From: Solanum dulcamara
Taxonomy: Eukaryota > Streptophyta > Magnoliopsida > Solanales > Solanaceae
Reading direction: 5' to 3'
Assembly: GCF_947179165.1 (NCBI RefSeq)
Contig: NC_077239.1
Location: forward strand, 69,455,134-69,519,133
DNA: 64,000 bases
Part shown: piece by piece, positions 22,271 to 34,927 of the stretch
Layout of the letters: each line of letters starts with the position of its first letter
How positions within the stretch are numbered: position 1 is the first letter of the stretch
The notes under the pieces: model-generated
Database searches by the model: none
The model's input: the letters and a program-made list of their open reading frames with translations, nothing else
Told to the model about the DNA's origin: nothing
Translations under genes and position numbers: made by a program

Positions 22271-25011
22271 TCATCTCTTGTCAAGATCAATTTTCCGTAT
22301 TTCTTGCAGCTGATGAGCTATTTCCTGAATAAGATGTATTCCTTCATGTCCATTCTGGAGCGAGTTAAAGGCATACATGAGGAATTTACAGTCATCCTCA
22401 AGTGCTTGTAACCTCTCACTAAGCTCTGATATTTCATTTCCTATAGCAGCCCCATCAACTTCACCTCCAAGAGAGGAAACCTTGCTATGCTTAATGTCTA
22501 CATGATTTGTCTTTTCACTAACAATAGAATTTTCCACATCTAAATCAGCAGGCTTGTCAATGGAACCTCCATTTGATTTAGAAAAATCATTGCGTGTGGA
22601 TGAAGAAATCTCCTCCTGTTGGGAATTAGTACTTTCCCCATCATCACTTTGTTTCTTAACTTGATTATCAACATCTTTCTTTATCCTTTCTGAACATCCG
22701 TTACAAGGAACATTATCTGAGGCCTGTCTGCCAGAAATTTGTAAAAGCTTTTTCTCCAAGTTCTTCAGATGTTTTGAAATAATGAGCTTTTCATCCTCGA
22801 AGTTACATATTGAATCATTAAACTGTCTAGGTTTATCACTGATTTTGGATACTTTAATAGTTTTCGAATCTGAACTGCCACTGAGCTTGTTTTCAACATG
22901 TTCTAAACTATGATTCTCATTTATTACATTTTCTTCTTTCAGGTTTTTGCTTTCCTTCTGTGGATCTTCTGCTGCTAATTCATCTGGAACATTACTCCTA
23001 TATAATAATAACTCTTCTTCCAGATCTTGCAACTCTTTCTCCCTTTCAGCAAGTTGATCATTAGCCCTTTCTAGTGCCTCCATATCATACTCGGCTTGCT
23101 CTTCCATCATTCTTAAATACTGCAAGGCCTCCATATGAAGTGATGCCTTCTCCTCTTGCAACCTAGTGATCATGGCCATTGCCTGATTAGTGGCAATGGC
23201 TGACGCACTCCTTTCTTCCTCCAGTTCCTTGTATAGAGAATTTATGTATCTCTTATCATGTTCAATTTGTCGTTTCAACCTATCAAAAATACTTTCGCCC
23301 TCAATTTCACTGACGCTAAGTCCATCTGCTGATTCATTACCTGAATCATCTCTCCCCAGGATGGTAGATGTTTGAACCATATGTACCCCGTCAGAGCTAG
23401 ACGCATCACTTCTTTGGCGGTCATCACCATGATCTCTAAGACTTGCAGTTTGTGATTCATCCATCCCAGAAGTTGAAAGTTGGGGAAGCGACTTCACATC
23501 TTCTCCAGCATTTGCAGAATCACTAATTGCATTTGGTTCTCCAAGCCTATCTGATACTTTTCTCTCTCCATTACTCACAATAGATATATCAACTTGATTT
23601 TTTTGGTTCGATATAGATGGAGCACTGTTATCTAAATGAACTGGAGATTTTGCAATATAATTCTCATTTAAGTTGTTTACTTCATCATTTGCTTCGGTCA
23701 AATCTACAAAACAAAACAAATTGAAATATAGGAATTCAACTGCATTTCTTGGAATAACTCTACAGGTAAATATAATTTGCATAGACAAAACAAAGTGGAT
23801 AAGACGCATCAATCAAAGAGAAAAATCAGCTTACCCGTCTCATGGATCTTAGTACTGGATGAAGAAGGTATATTGGTCACTGATATGAGCTCCGAAAGTG
23901 CAGAGAGGTCTGAGATACGAGGGAGAAAAATATTGGACTTTATACTCTCTCGTGACGTGTGATGATCTTCTAAAGGGTTGGGTGACTGGACAATATTATA
24001 TGATGAGATGAACTCTGGCAATACAGAAGCACCGGTCTTAGGAGAAAGACTTTCCCAATCAAGTTCTGCTAAGCCATGCCCTACAAAATCATTAGATGCC
24101 TGAAAGCTCACAGTTTTGCCCGAGCTGGCAGCCAGCTGCATTGGCCGATCCAGAAGAGAAGGCTTGGATTCAGAAGATTGGCGAGGCTGATCATTTTCTA
24201 ATTTCTGTGTTATTCCTTTGTCATGTTGAACATTATCTTCCGATCTAGAATCAGTTTTACCACGAGTAGCAGAACATCCATCCTCATCATCTGAAATCTG
24301 GATTTCTGACTCAGAATCTGAAGTAATCTTCAACTCTGTATATCCTACATGTGATAAAGGGTCAAGAGCAGAAGCCCTTTTCCTAGGTGACTCTGGCCCA
24401 GAAATTTTATCCCTGATCTTCTTAAAGCTATCACGGCGGCTAAAACGGCTACGACCTGGTGCCCGTGGTAGAGGAGGCTTGACATTAGCCTTAGAAGCTC
24501 CAAAACCAACTGAAGTTAGCTGGAGCAATCTTTGAGAACTTGATCGAGCCCTCCACGTCTTCTGACAACAAGAACAGTTCCATGGGCCAGGAGAACTAGG
24601 TATAAAGCTCTTATTCCCCAATTTATCAATCATCAAGTTATCCGATTCTTTAATAAGTATGTTCTCAGTAGCAAATGATACAAGACATTCTTCACACATA
24701 GCACGAACATCAGCAAGATTACCATGAATATGACAAAACACTTGAAATGTTATATCCTCTTTATGGTTCCTACAAAGATGTCTCCTATAACATCCAGTTT
24801 TCTTGTCCCCAACTATATGATCAAACCTTGAACACAACATACATGGTGTTTGCAACTCATAGTAACTCGCAAATTTGATGATCAAATACGACAATGCCGC
24901 ATCCAGAAACAACATAAACATCAAGAACCATTCACAAACAGCAGAAGACAAGACTGTCATAAATCCCCGCGGATTTCTCTGCTTACCAGATGAAATCCCT
25001 CCGGCAGCCAT
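22271..25011 (-). CDS. myosin-binding protein with GTD-binding (DUF593) domain
   Basis: Two coding exons, 25011-23835 and 23703-22271, join in phase 1 (acg g|gtaagc ... ttgtag|at ttg) to give about 869 residues. A hydrophobic segment near residues 17-50 is followed by a Cys/His-rich stretch starting CMLCSRFDH. The middle is Ser-rich, and the coiled GTD-binding domain lies at about 533-625 (from DRLKRQIEHDKRY to the LLLYRS end). A second short coiled coil closes the protein. Plant proteins of this type (MYOB family) sit on transport vesicles or endoplasmic membranes and bind the globular tail of class XI myosins. The Met at 25011 was chosen over an upstream in-frame Met at 25089 because family members begin just before the membrane segment. 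A possible 5'UTR donor (aacag|gtatga) lies near 25314. No odd breaks were seen. Confidence 0.88.
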
Positions 25012-25499
25012 TGCCCACAAAATAAATTTTACTCTTCCCAAAATCACATTACATTTCCAGTAAACCAAACCAATGAGAACACTTGTCAATCACCCAAACA
25101 ACAATTTCATAAAAAGTAACCCTTTTTCTCAAATCTATATCAGCAATTTAACCATACACCCTGAAAACCCAAGAAACCATAAAACAAAATCAATCAATAA
25201 TGCCCATAAATTTCAAGAATTGACCCACAACACATGAAAGAACAAACGAAAAAATAAAACCCCAGAAAATGAAAATTGACATTAATTTCAAGAATCAAAT
25301 TTCAAGATCATACCTGTTGATGAAATCGAAAGTGCAAATTTCAAGATTAATAAATGAAAACCACCATCATGGTCATCATCATTATTATTAATTATTCAAC
25401 CAAAATTGGAAAAAAATAATATGAAAGAATTCTTTTGGTCCCAAAGGATGACTGACCGTTGGAACCAACAGAAATTCAGATTCCTACTTGTCTGCATAA

Positions 25500-26431
25500 A
25501 ACAAGACACAATGCTTCGATGACTTCTCTATCCTTGAAATTCTGCACTTCTTCCCTTAAAAATAAAATAAAATAATAATAAAAATAAAAACATTCACAAC
25601 TTCTAATTTTTTTTATTTTCCTTATGTTTTTATTGTTCTGTTTAATTAATTTTGGTCCAATTTGTTTTCTTTTTCCCTTTTGTGGTTTGCAATAAAGCTT
25701 CCTTTTAATGATATATACAAATTTCTTTAATGTTTTATTAGATTTCGGCCAAAAATAAAATAAGTGTAAATAAAAATGAAGGAATAATAATCGATAACGA
25801 CTAATCTAACATTATATTGGTTGATTTTAAATTATTGGTATATACTTAAAACTTTACTTTCAACAACCCGGAGAAGAGACAATAATGTAAGGAGAAGATT
25901 ATTAAATGGTCCTTTTAATTTGGGTAGGTTTAAAATAGTTTTTTAAATGTACTTATGTAGTTTTTATTTTTTCAAGTTTTTTAGAAGTACTTAATATTTT
26001 TTGGTATTCCTCAAATATTTAATAACTTATAATAGTTAGATTTTATTGAAACAATAAAAAATTTAACCAAAAACATTAGAAAAATCTCATAAAATACTAG
26101 AAATTGCACACTAACTATTAAATCAGACATCCGAAATGAACCAAATAGTTGAAACTGCATATCTTCGCTTCCAATTGTGAGTTCTTATTAAAAAGAAATC
26201 TTCTAAAATTTCTGTTGAATTTAACAATCAAAGTTTGATAAATATTTGGCGATGATTAAATGTCTCATTTTTTTGTCTAATTTAAAGGATCAAAACTGCT
26301 CAGGAGTATATTTAAAAGGTTGTTTCAAACTTTCCTAAATTTAAGGGATAGTTTTGTCGTTTTCTCGTAATGTAACATTCCGAGAAATAAAATTCGAAAA
26401 GAGATATATTCAATAGAAAAATAAAGTTTGA
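25500..26431. other. intergenic stretch upstream of the myosin-binding gene
   Basis: Holds the presumed promoter of the minus-strand gene. AT-rich, with no other gene or element ends recognised. Confidence 0.5.
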
Positions 26432-26441
26432 TTTACTCAAA

Positions 26442-26595
26442 GGAATAATGCATAAGTATTCTTGAACTATGACTAAAATACCGATGACACACATTAACTT
26501 AATTAGGATTTTATTATTCTCAGCCAACTTACTTGATTGATGATACCACATCAGTTAGAATTCTAGTCATAATTCAGGATACTTATGCATTATCC
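26442..26595. mobile_element. MULE-like MITE with 10-bp target duplication
   Basis: The left arm GGAATAATGCATAAGTATTC is mirrored on the right (GGATAATGCATAAGTATCCT when inverted), and the similarity continues through TGAACTATGACTA. The flanks TTTACTCAAA (26432-26441) and TTTACTTAAA (26596-26605) match at 9 of 10 positions, the size expected for Mutator-like elements. No coding potential. Confidence 0.75.
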
Positions 26596-26605
26596 TTTAC
26601 TTAAA

Positions 26606-27228
26606 TTAAATTATAAATAACAACGAAGATTCTATCAATGCTTACACCTGATCACGTTGGAGTACTCTTTGGACATCTTCTTGTATGTAGTGCCAACTTT
26701 GAATACATGTAATTAAACTGTGTACTAAGTCACCTGATTTTCGATACGTGCAAGCATTTTGCGTTTTAAAGTAAAGCTAACAAACCAATGAAATTCCAAA
26801 ACCATATTGCCAACAGTATAATTTAATCAGACTCTTCGAATGTTATGAGAAACAATTATGGTTTTTAATAATCTAGCGTAAAGTGTAACCGCGACTTGAG
26901 GGGATGGAGAGTTTCAAATAAAATTGTTTTGCTTTTTTACTCGGTATTCAATATTATATTGAGAGTTGAGACTTCGATTAAAAATTAAATTTTATATCGC
27001 GTAAGACACATTTAAGGAAGAATCAATTTTTAACAGGATTTTTTATACTAACTGGCATTCAAAATTTCTAAATAAAGATAATAGGATCCCGAGTTTGACC
27101 ATCTTTAAGTGAAAATGAGAGAGTGAAAATGGTTTAGAGGTTTGCATTAAGATCTAAATACATAATAGTTAAGACATGAATGTATAAAATTTATCTTTAT
27201 TTAAAAAATAATAAATATAAATTCAAAT
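26606..27228. other. intergenic stretch, nothing recognised
   Basis: AT-rich; no gene or element ends seen. Confidence 0.5.
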
Positions 27229-27621
27229 TATAGACATTAAAATTTTGTAGGACTCTACAAAACGAGTTCAATTTCAATTAGGGTTCTTGGAGGTTGAGGC
27301 TACCTTGAAGACGTATCTTGAGAATTTCACAAATTCATGAAATAATTACAAAGATCAAATCAAGATGGAGTCGAAGTCTTCTTGACAATCAAATACTTCA
27401 AGAAGATCCACAAAATTCATAAATCGCAAGAATGTCCACCTCATCCTAATTTGATAAATACGCCACTAACGATCTTTGAATCACAGAGAAATCTCAAGAG
27501 AGAAGAAGCAAGAGATAAACAGATTTGTATCCACATTGTTTATCAATAAAATTAAATTTCTCAATATTTTATTTGCAATGGTAATTTATTTTCTATCACT
27601 TTGAAATTTATTGCAAATACA
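27229..27621 (+). repeat. solo LTR related to the TRIM-like element
   Basis: On the plus strand this matches the minus-strand LTRs of 17568-18516 along its length (gacattaaaattttgtagg; ttcaatttcaattagggttc; aaacagatttgtatcc; tttatcaataaaatt). Only one LTR is present. A target duplication is not clear in the AT-rich flanks. Confidence 0.7.
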
Positions 27622-27669
27622 AATAAATACTAAATTAATCAAATATTATATCAATAAAATATTTTTAAA

Positions 27670-28030
27670 AATTATATGGCAATTGATGATGATGGTGACA
27701 ACTAACGATGGTGATTGTTTATGTTGATTGGGGATGGTGTTGATTGATGATGGTGGTTGTGGTTGACAGTAATGATTAACCGTGGTTATTGCTAGTGGCG
27801 ACTAATAATTAGTAGTTGAATGACATTGATAACTAATGATAGTAGCGGTTAGCGATATATAATGTTGACTAATGATGATAATTACCAGTAGCAATTGAAG
27901 GATATAATAATGATTGGTGGTCATGATGATTGATTTTGGTAATTGACAGTAATGGTGGTATTCGTTGGGGTGAGGATGGTTTTGGATGGTTGGTGATGGT
28001 GATAGACGTTAATTGTGATTGGTGTGAGGA
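27670..28030. repeat. degenerate GATGGT/TGATGGTG-rich repeat tract
   Basis: About 360 bases of loosely repeating words such as gatggtggtt, gattgatgatgg and ggatggttttggatggttgg. It starts right after the solo LTR. The strand is strongly G-over-C skewed. There is no open frame of note, so it looks like an old decayed minisatellite. Confidence 0.7.
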
Positions 28031-28580
28031 TGGTTTTACCCAATCGAATATATTTCATTGATGATAGAGAAGATCGGATGTGCATATCATGTATTGATTA
28101 CCTATCCTTCATTCTTAGCAATTCATATTATCTATGCAATATGTCTATCTTTGATTATTTTTTTTTAGCAATTTGCAGTGTGTTCCAGATTTTTCTTTAG
28201 CATCAATCCCACAAATTAAGATCTTTGCCTTTGCAATTCTTTCAACTGCCAATTTGTTTTCAATATCATATTCGATTTATCTTTGGGAACTTTAGTCTTT
28301 CCATCTTTATTTGTCTTCATAGAAATATCTATGATAGGGACATCAAGTAAGATGTTTCATAAATTATGATATTCTCTAATCAGATGGTGTTGTATTATTA
28401 TTTTTTACCACATATTCTATTTTTTGTTGAAAAGTGGTGGTCTGGTAGTGGACTATTCTTTCTGTGTCATTGATGATGCTGTCATTTGTGATCTTTTCAA
28501 GGTTTATCCTTACGTTGAAAAGCCTACTCCGATATTAATTGAAATAAACCAGCACATTTCAATCATAGTAATAGCCTTCA
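28031..28580. other. intergenic stretch, nothing recognised
   Basis: No gene or element ends seen. Confidence 0.45.
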
Positions 28581-29007
28581 GGATCGTCTGGTAGAGTGTA
28601 TAAAAATAATGCTAAATAAAATGTATTTGTATTATTTATGCTTGCATTAATTATAGATATAATATTTCTTATGCATTATTTGGTTTAGTGTATTAAAAAT
28701 AGCATACATTGCATAAAATATTTATTTACAAAAATATCCGCAATAAATATGATGGAAACGATATAAAAAAGATTTTGAGGGATAATTGGATCTTTAATCA
28801 TGTTAATTCATGCATTAAATTTTCTTGCATTACTAATTCCTAGAAATTCATGGTATTAGTAATACACACCTTAATACACAATAGAGTGTATAACTAATAC
28901 AAACATTAATTATACATAACATAAAAAAGTGTATCAAACAAAGTATTACTAATAAATCTAATTAATACATGCATTAATTTTGCTAATACACTCTACCAAA
29001 CGACCCC
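28581..29007. mobile_element. PIF/Harbinger (Tourist)-like MITE
   Basis: The left end GGATCGTCTGGTAGAGTGTA is mirrored at the right end (GGGGTCGTTTGGTAGAGTGT when inverted), followed by TTA (29008-29010). The left flank reads TTCA. The arms also carry many ATTAATACAT-type words. No coding potential. Confidence 0.7.
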
Positions 29008-29010
29008 TTA

Positions 29011-30581
29011 ATATCATTCAACCAATTATATTGTGATAGGAATAACATAAGCATTTACTGTGAAAATTTCTTTGTTCAAAGGAGTAAAATCATGATCTAC
29101 ATTGAGTAGGATTTTCAACCAAACCTTCATTAACCTCAAAGAACTGCTTCCAATTACAAGTTAATAAACTATAAATTAACTTTATTACTTCAACTCAACA
29201 GTTCACTCAAACTGCAGATCCTTTCAAAAATTAGAAACTCTTAATTAGTCTATGAAACTTACAAATATTACCTATACTACACTAGTACTTAACAAAGAAT
29301 AAGACTAGTAACGTAATTACCGACTTCAAGATTAACTTACAGACTCAAACTAAATAAAAAAAAAATCTATTCACTCTAGTTCTTCCCTTTTTGTACTTGT
29401 ATCAACAAACAACTTCTTGTTTTGATGACTATTGCTTGGTAATGATATCCACAATGATGAATGCAATAATTGCTTTAATTGTGTCCACTTACAATCCTTT
29501 CCTACAACCATAATAATTAGATTGTTGCTCCGCAGTTTAGAATTATTTGATACAAAAATAAAATTACAATGAGATACAATTTTCTTAACAAAAGCTCTCC
29601 TACTAGTCATAGTCTACTTGAAAGATTTTGTGCGAAATATTTCTATAGAATTTGAAAGACACACCCTTTAGAAATTTTTATTATTGTGTAAATTTAATAA
29701 TTAATTATTTATTTTGGTGTGAAAATTTCCTAATAATTTAAGAAATAGATAAGTAGGTTTCTATTCATCAGGTTAATGTCCCTTAATTATATATATATAT
29801 GAATTGTTCCTATTCATCTCAAATTTTGGAAAAAGCTCATTACGCAATCAAATAAAAAATGTCACATCTTTTAATTGTACACATCAATATCAGTAAAATA
29901 TATTTGAGGTTTTTACGCCTTAAGGTTAATGCGCATACAATAAATGAGTTGACATATTTTAATTAGTTAACTTATCTATATACAATAAGTGCTTGAAAAC
30001 ACGTGCATAAAATTTTGAAATTTTTTAATTAAAAGGGTCTAATAGAAATATTTTATCACATGTTCAATTGATCTATCGGAACAAGTCATAGTTTGGTGTT
30101 TAAATAATCTTTACTTACAAATTTAAGGGGTCATTCAAGTATTTGATCAAAATAATACTATAAAATCTTTGAGTTGTTATTTTCCATTTAAATTGTAAAA
30201 GTTATGTTCAACTAAATTGAAGATACTATAATTATGTTATGAAACTGATTAAAGTGGATGTCAATATTTTAGAAATAAATCTTCACTGCTTCTCACAATT
30301 ATAATATTAACTAACAAACTTTTATGATTTTCTTTCATAATTTTCATGATTAATAACTTATTGTTATATTGTGACAACCTTTTATATGTCTCTAATCTCT
30401 ATAAACTCTAAATAAAGTATAAGCACTCATATTATGTTAAACTTGTATTTGACCATAAAATTTTGATTCAACTTGAAGTTGATTTCAAAATTTTCATGAG
30501 TTACAAAATAATAAACAGATGTTTTCACCTTTTTATTTCAAATTACTCACAAAAAGCCAAATATGACTCCAATTTATATTC
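29011..30581. other. AT-rich intergenic stretch
   Basis: No gene or clear element ends. A minus-strand open frame (29371-29610, 79 codons) has no recognised similarity and is likely chance. Confidence 0.5.
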
Positions 30582-30589
30582 ATGGCCAA

Positions 30590-32366
30590 TAGAGGTAGCA
30601 AATGAACGGGTTGGATCAAATTTGAGCGAGTTAAAAATGAGTCAATATAAAATGAATAATAATTCAATCATCTCATATTTTATATGGGTAAAAATGAATG
30701 GGGTAACAAATGGATTGGTAAAATACTAGTTGACTCATTCTTCATGAGTAAATAGTACTCTACTTTAAAATTCAATATGGAGAAAATATTTTAATCATTT
30801 TTTGTATGAAAAATGTTGAAAATATTTTATTTAATTTTATTGTATCATAAAATTAAACGTGACACCTGACACCCGATGCGGGATCTGACTTCTAAATCAG
30901 AATTTGATCTCGAATTCGACTTAGGTTCGACTTTCAAATCGAAATCGGTCCCTCAAATCGAGACCCGACTTTCAACTCGAGACCCAACCTCAAACCCAAC
31001 CCTAACACACACTTGGGGCCCAACATTCGAATCAGAATTCGATCTCGACACCTAAATCGAGACCCGACTCCAACACTCGAATCCAGACCCGACTTCTAAA
31101 TCGGAATTCAACCCATACATCCGACCTCGATGATTAATTCGAGACCTGAATCTGACACTTGATCTGGGACCCGACCTCAATTTTTGATCTGAAATCTTAC
31201 TACCTACCTAGGACTCGACATTCAAGGTTGATCCAAACTGACCCCAACATCGAAACTCAACCTTGATGACTGATTCAGGACTCAATCCCGATAATTAATT
31301 TGGGACACGATCCAATTTGAAATTCGAACCAGGATCCACACTAAAATTAGGGTTCGACTTTTAAATCAGGATCTGATTCCGATATCCTACATGGAACTTG
31401 ACTTTCGATCTGAGACCTGACCCCGTCACCCAATCAGGGACCCAACTTTCAAATTTGAATCTGACCCTAAATCTCGACTCCCAATTTAAGATCAGACTTT
31501 CAAATTAGGATCCGATCTCAACATCCCACTTTTAAATTGGAATTCAACCCCGATACTAACCTCGATGATGGTTCTGAAATTCAATATCGATACTTGATTT
31601 GGGATCCAATCAAGACTTTCGATTCAGGATCTCTATGACCCGACTCCAGCACCTGATCAAGAATCCAACTTTTAAACCGAAATTATACTCCGGCATTCGA
31701 CCTTGGATCTAACTTTTAAATTGGGACCCGACTCCGACATCTGATCTTGGACTCAAGTTTTGAATCGTAATTCGACCTCGATGACTAATTTGAGATCCAA
31801 ACTTGACATCTAATTTGGGATCTGACCTGGACTCTTAACCCAAAATCCTACTGACGCCAAATTTGGAATCCCATTTTGACACCTGATTTGAAATCCGATT
31901 CCAATACTCGATCTGAAATTTGGACTTGAATCCTGATCTAGGACCTGACATTCAAATCTAGATCCAATCCTGATCCGACTTAATATCCAAAAGTTAGGTG
32001 TTGAATTGAGGTCAAGAGTCAGGTCTCGAATTGAGAATCATAAATCTGATTTCTAATTTTGGATTAGTATTGACAATCAGTATTCAAAATTTGAGTTAGG
32101 GTGGAAATTGAGGTGTGAGATTGAAAAAGGGTTTTGAAAAATGTTTTCTTTACTTTTTGGAGATAGGTCATTTCCTTAAGTTTGAGGAAAATAAGTTATT
32201 TGAAAATATTTTTATCCATATTTTACTCATAAATACCCATATTTCTATGGATTGAAGATGAATTTAAATCTATATTTTACCCATGTAAAAAGTCACTCAT
32301 CCAACCTATTAAAATATGGACGAATTGGACGGTTTACCAAAATATGATTCCATTTTGCCGGCATTA
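30590..32366. mobile_element. hAT-like element with perfect 8-bp duplication
   Basis: The flanks ATGGCCAA (30582-30589) and ATGGCCAA (32367-32374) are identical. The left end TAGAGGTAGCAAAT and the inverted right end TAATGCCGGCAAAAT are diverged terminal repeats of a common plant hAT group. The interior has no transposase; most of it is the degenerate tandem array at 30860-32090. Confidence 0.85.
30860..32090. repeat. degenerate GACCCGA/TCGACTTT-rich tandem array
   Basis: About 1.2 kb of overlapping words such as gacccgactt, tcaaatcg, gggacccgac, caacactcga and gatctggga. They recur every 20-45 bases with many substitutions. The tract is much richer in C and G than the surrounding AT-rich DNA and contains many C and A on the plus strand. 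No reading frame stays open through it. Confidence 0.85.
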
Positions 32367-32374
32367 ATGGCCAA

Positions 32375-32798
32375 TACAACTTTAATTTTTAAATATTATT
32401 TTACTTTAAAAATAAAAACTACTGTTTTTTTTCTTCAAATTTCATAATAAAATACGACCAAACGCCCCCTTAAAAAGCTTGAAATATGGAAGAAAACTCT
32501 CACATTATTTTTAGGAGAAATGATCTGATATACCCCTTGTTATAAAAGTAGCTCAAATATATCCCTATTGTTATAAAATGACTTACATATACCCTACCAT
32601 TATGAAAATGACTCACATGTACCATTTCATCTACCAGAAGTTAATAAAATTATTTTTAAATTATTTTTTTCGATTTTTCATTTTAAAAAAATTCATTTAG
32701 GGGTATATATGATCCTTTTCACACATCATTTTTTTGACTTCTTTAATTATCACTATTTGAGTTTTTTTTTCTTTTTTTTTCTTTTTTTCTTTCATTCT
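32375..32798. other. spacer with possible MULE-like end
   Basis: The text near 32515-32620 (gatataccccttgttataaaa, then repeated tatacccta words) resembles the arm of a MULE-like element, but the partner arm is not defined. No gene. Confidence 0.35.
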
Positions 32799-32801
32799 TT
32801 A

Positions 32802-33936
32802 GGGTCCATTTGGAAAGCCACCTGATAATTGGAATTGGTGTAATTACTAGGGTAATAATTACCAGACTAGTAATTACACAACCTAGTAATTACTCTGACC
32901 TGTTTGTTTGTCACAATGTAATTACAAGTGTAATTAGATTTTAAAAATAAAAATTAATTATCTAAAATTAAAAATTTATATTAGACAAATAAGAGTATTT
33001 ATAAATAATATTAAATAAAATATTTAAGATATATATTGTCTTTTGAAAATATATTAATTAGTAAACACATGTTCTTAACTAATATTATAAAAAATCAATT
33101 TATATGTTTCAAATTAATATATTTTAATTAAATTAATCATAAAAATTAAAAATATAATATTTATACGAACATTATGAAATGCATGTTTCAAAAACATATT
33201 AAATATTATAAATATAATATCATAGTAAAGTTATTAAAATAATTGACAAAAAGATAATCTATCAAATCTAATTATAAAATAAATGGCTTGTAATATGAAA
33301 TATCAAGTCAATACTACTAAAAGAAATGAAACTAAAAATATAAAATAATTTTTAAATTCAAAATAAAAATTTAACATAATATCCTTATGTCAAATTTCAA
33401 TATAACGTACATAAATATGATTTAAAAGGAAAAAACGTAAGTTTATAACTTTATTAAAAAATGAATTCAAATTTAATTTAAAAATTAGAATACTAATAAA
33501 ATTATGCTAATGAAAAAAAAACATAGAATAAATAAATAAAAAAGATAATATGAAAAATTGCATGGAATCACATGAAGTAAATGTTGAGAATGAGAAGAAA
33601 ATGAAAGATAAATATTATAAAATAAAATACATTTAAAAAAATCTTAGAATAATAAAAATAAAAAGAATTTAAAATAATAGAAATAAAAAAATAAATTAAA
33701 ACAAAAAAAATTGAAATAAAAAAAAGAAATCCAAAAGTAATCAGCTTGTAATTACACAATGTAATTACTAGCAATTCACAGCCCCCCTGTGAATTGGGGA
33801 GTGTAATTACACCCTCCCAATTACACCAAATTACATATTGACCAAGTAATTACCAGATCAATCAAACAGGTTAGACAGTGTAATTACACCAAATTACATC
33901 AAATTCAATTATCAAGGTAACTTTCCAAACAGACCC
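32802..33936. mobile_element. PIF/Harbinger-like element with TTA duplication
   Basis: The ends GGGTCCATTTGGAAAGCCAC and (inverted) GGGTCTGTTTGGAAAGTTAC match. TTA lies on both sides (32799-32801 and 33937-33939). Subterminal GTGTAATTAC words recur in both arms. The interior is very AT-rich with no transposase. Confidence 0.82.
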
Positions 33937-34017
33937 TTAGTGTAAAAAAAAAAAGAAAAAAAAGAAGTGCAGAACAAAAAGTAAGAAAAAAATTTAAAAC
34001 TATTTTTTCTAAATATG

Positions 34018-34600
34018 TTGCGCTTTATCTTTTGTATCGATGATGATATCACACACCGTATTGGTACGGCGTGGATAAAGTGGAGGCTTGTCTCTGGTCG
34101 TATGTGATAAAAAGGTACCATCAAATTCAAGCGTAAGTTTGATAGAGTGGTGGTTAGACCGATGTTATTGTATAGGGCGAAGCGCTGGCCAGTCAAAACC
34201 ATTCATGTCTAGAAAATGCATGTTATAGAGATAAGAATGTCGAGATGGATGTGTAGTCATACTATGAGCGATGAGATTAAAAGTAAGGATATTCGAACTA
34301 ACGTGTAAATGACCTTTGTGGTGGACAAAATAAGGGAAGCGAGACTGCGATGATTTGGAAATGTGAAGAGGAGTCGCGTCGATGCACCAGTGAGGAGGTG
34401 CGAGAGGTTGGTTATAGATGGTACACGGAGAGGCAGATATAGATCGAAGAATTATTGAGGAGAGGTGATAAGATAGGATATGAAGTAGATTCACGTTATT
34501 GGGTACATGACCTTAGATAGAAGGGTGCAGAAGACGCGTATGATGGTCGAAGATTAGTAGTTAGCGTGGTGGGGTCTTGCTCAGGGCGACTGGTATTTGC
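34018..34600 (+). pseudogene. 3' fragment of an RTE-type LINE reverse transcriptase
   Basis: Read on the plus strand in shifting frames, the fragments include RMSRWMCSHTMSDEIK and RLRWFGNVKRSRVDAPVRRC. These are hallmark phrases of the C-terminal part of plant RTE-like retrotransposon proteins. Stops and frameshifts abound, and the catalytic RT core is missing, so only the tail of an old insertion remains. Confidence 0.8.
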
Positions 34601-34927
34601 CATATAAAAAAAATTGAGGCATATATAATGAATTTTACAAAAAAAGATTATATAAAAATTATTTGTGTAATAATAGAAATATGTATAAGTTATTTTTATA
34701 ATGAAAAGTATATCAAAAAATTTGATAGAGTGGTGTGGATTCTCCTATTGTATTTTTCTTATGTCTGTAGTCCTCTTCTCCCTCTTTCTTTTTGCTGTGA
34801 TGTATAGATAGTTTCATTTTTGGCTTGTTGTATACATTATCCTATCCCCCAATTCCCATTTCCATTTTGGCCTTATTGATTTGCGTTGCCTTCCCTTTTG
34901 AGTAGGGAGGGACTGAGAATTACCTGA

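Noticed and set aside
29371..29610. Minus-strand open frame of 79 codons
   Set aside because: No similarity recognised; length is within chance for the window.
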